DNA of 14,888 nucleotides from positions 1-14,888 of the forward strand of contig JBGTOF010000354.1 in NCBI GenBank assembly GCA_041742695.1, given 5' to 3'. The stretch is from Kaiparowitsia sp041742695 (GTDB lineage Bacteria; Cyanobacteriota; Cyanobacteriia; Elainellales; Elainellaceae). A program made the translations under genes and the position numbers. The notes beneath the pieces were generated by a model. That model ran no database searches, had not been told where the DNA came from, and saw nothing but the letters and a program-made list of their open reading frames with translations. Below are positions 14,219-14,888 of this stretch, piece after piece (position 1 is the stretch's first letter; each line of letters opens with the position of its first letter).

Positions 14219-14888
14219 GGGAGGATAGCTTGTTGAATGAGCGGAAACTCAGAGCTGAATTACTCTGTCTGACTTAACAAGGTCGAACTTAACGGGACGA
14301 TCGCCCTCTAACATGGGCGATCGCATCACGTTGGCCCAGCATTGACTGCTGCTTGCCTAATGACGGAAGCAACGTTAGCAGCGTTAGCCAAATGACTAGT
14401 GCACTCACTTCAAACATAATTTTCGATGCCTACGAATGGGTAAAAACCTGCGTTTACGAAGCAACTCATCCATATATCCACTGGTGGGCTAACCGCAGCG
14501 TATCGATTAACCCCAGAGCCAATCCAGATTCAATCTAAATTCAGTTCTGACAACCTGTTCCATAGCAGCCCCTAGTCCAGTTAGCCTGCTATGAGTCATG
14601 GCATGGAGCGTGTAGACCCGAATTGATCTCAAAGCTCATTTAATGAACACTTTATGTTGTAGCATATCGGACTATCTATTTACGCAGTTAGCTCCGTGGA
14701 TTCACTTAATTTTTACGAAGCTAGATGTAGTGCCGGGTAGAGCGATCGCTCGTACCCTATTTTCTGATTGAAGGATTTACGCTTGATTGAGCCTGGCCTG
14801 CTGATTCAATTGGAGGGGGGAGTTGGGGCGATCGCCTAGCTCTTGGCCGTTGACTGAGTGGGGTTGATCTTAGGTAGGTGCTTGCAAA
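14219..14888. other. mostly non-coding right end
   Basis: Apart from one doubtful small open frame (14392-14538), I see no gene up to the window edge. It contains three exact HIP1 sites (near 14316, 14741 and 14826) and a hairpin CATAGCAG (14561-14568) with CTGCTATG (14586-14593) around a 17-nt loop. Any gene beyond starts outside the window. Confidence 0.5.
14392..14538 (+). CDS. possible small protein, unknown
   Basis: This frame would encode 48 residues beginning MTSALTSNIIFDAYEWVKTC. It is rich in aromatics (three Trp, three Tyr, one Phe) and has no signal, repeat or known motif. A TTG at 14353 could extend it by 13 residues. No ribosome binding site precedes either start. The amino-acid composition looks protein-like, and a hairpin lies 22 nt after the stop, but this is weak support. 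It may be spurious or a remnant. Confidence 0.25.
   Translation: MTSALTSNIIFDAYEWVKTCVYEATHPYIHWWANRSVSINPRANPDSI

Noticed and set aside
1..14888. CRISPR array, insertion sequence or prophage
   Set aside because: No regularly spaced direct repeats, transposase motifs or phage genes were seen on either strand.

Overview
The window is almost certainly a cyanobacterial chromosome segment. The HIP1 palindrome GCGATCGC occurs more than 30 times in 14.9 kb, inside genes and between them. The gene set fits: a cyanobacterial-type L32 with an acidic tail, a TIGR04168-like metallophosphoesterase, a HerA ATPase, and a tRNA without an encoded CCA. The genus cannot be fixed from the sequence; a Leptolyngbya-like filamentous lineage is a guess. 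I see no phage, transposon, CRISPR array or large accessory island.

Layout. The left edge holds the 3' part of guaA (GMP synthase, + strand). A 516-nt convergent gap follows. It carries four exact TTTTCCACA DnaA boxes within 75 bp, two forming a near-perfect palindrome, and then a REP-like ATTCCC/GGGAAT double hairpin. On the - strand come an ABC exporter (1845-3629) and a Tat-exported ferritin-like protein (4084-4746), separated by a clear rho-independent terminator. Divergent from the ferritin-like gene is an ECF sigma factor / RskA-type anti-sigma pair (5074-6508). Next on the + strand are mutM (DNA glycosylase), rpmF (L32) and a cytoplasmic sulfite-oxidase-like molybdoprotein. Two long hairpins and tRNA-Ser(UGA) follow, then a metallophosphoesterase on the - strand. 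A PsbP/Mog1-like lipoprotein (+), two small - strand genes (a conserved short protein and a secreted charged helical protein), herA (+) and a largely empty 3' end complete the window.

How the genes work together. Most are unlinked housekeeping functions. The one clear regulatory module is the ferritin-like gene facing the ECF sigma/anti-sigma operon across a 327-nt shared promoter region that contains four copies of GGATTG in two inverted pairs. The simplest reading is a membrane-tethered anti-sigma that senses an envelope or redox signal and controls a Tat-exported metal-binding protein. That is inference from layout. The two observations most worth checking are the DnaA-box cluster after guaA (origin, DnaA-titration site, or DnaA-box-containing repeat) and this sigma/anti-sigma/ferritin-like module.
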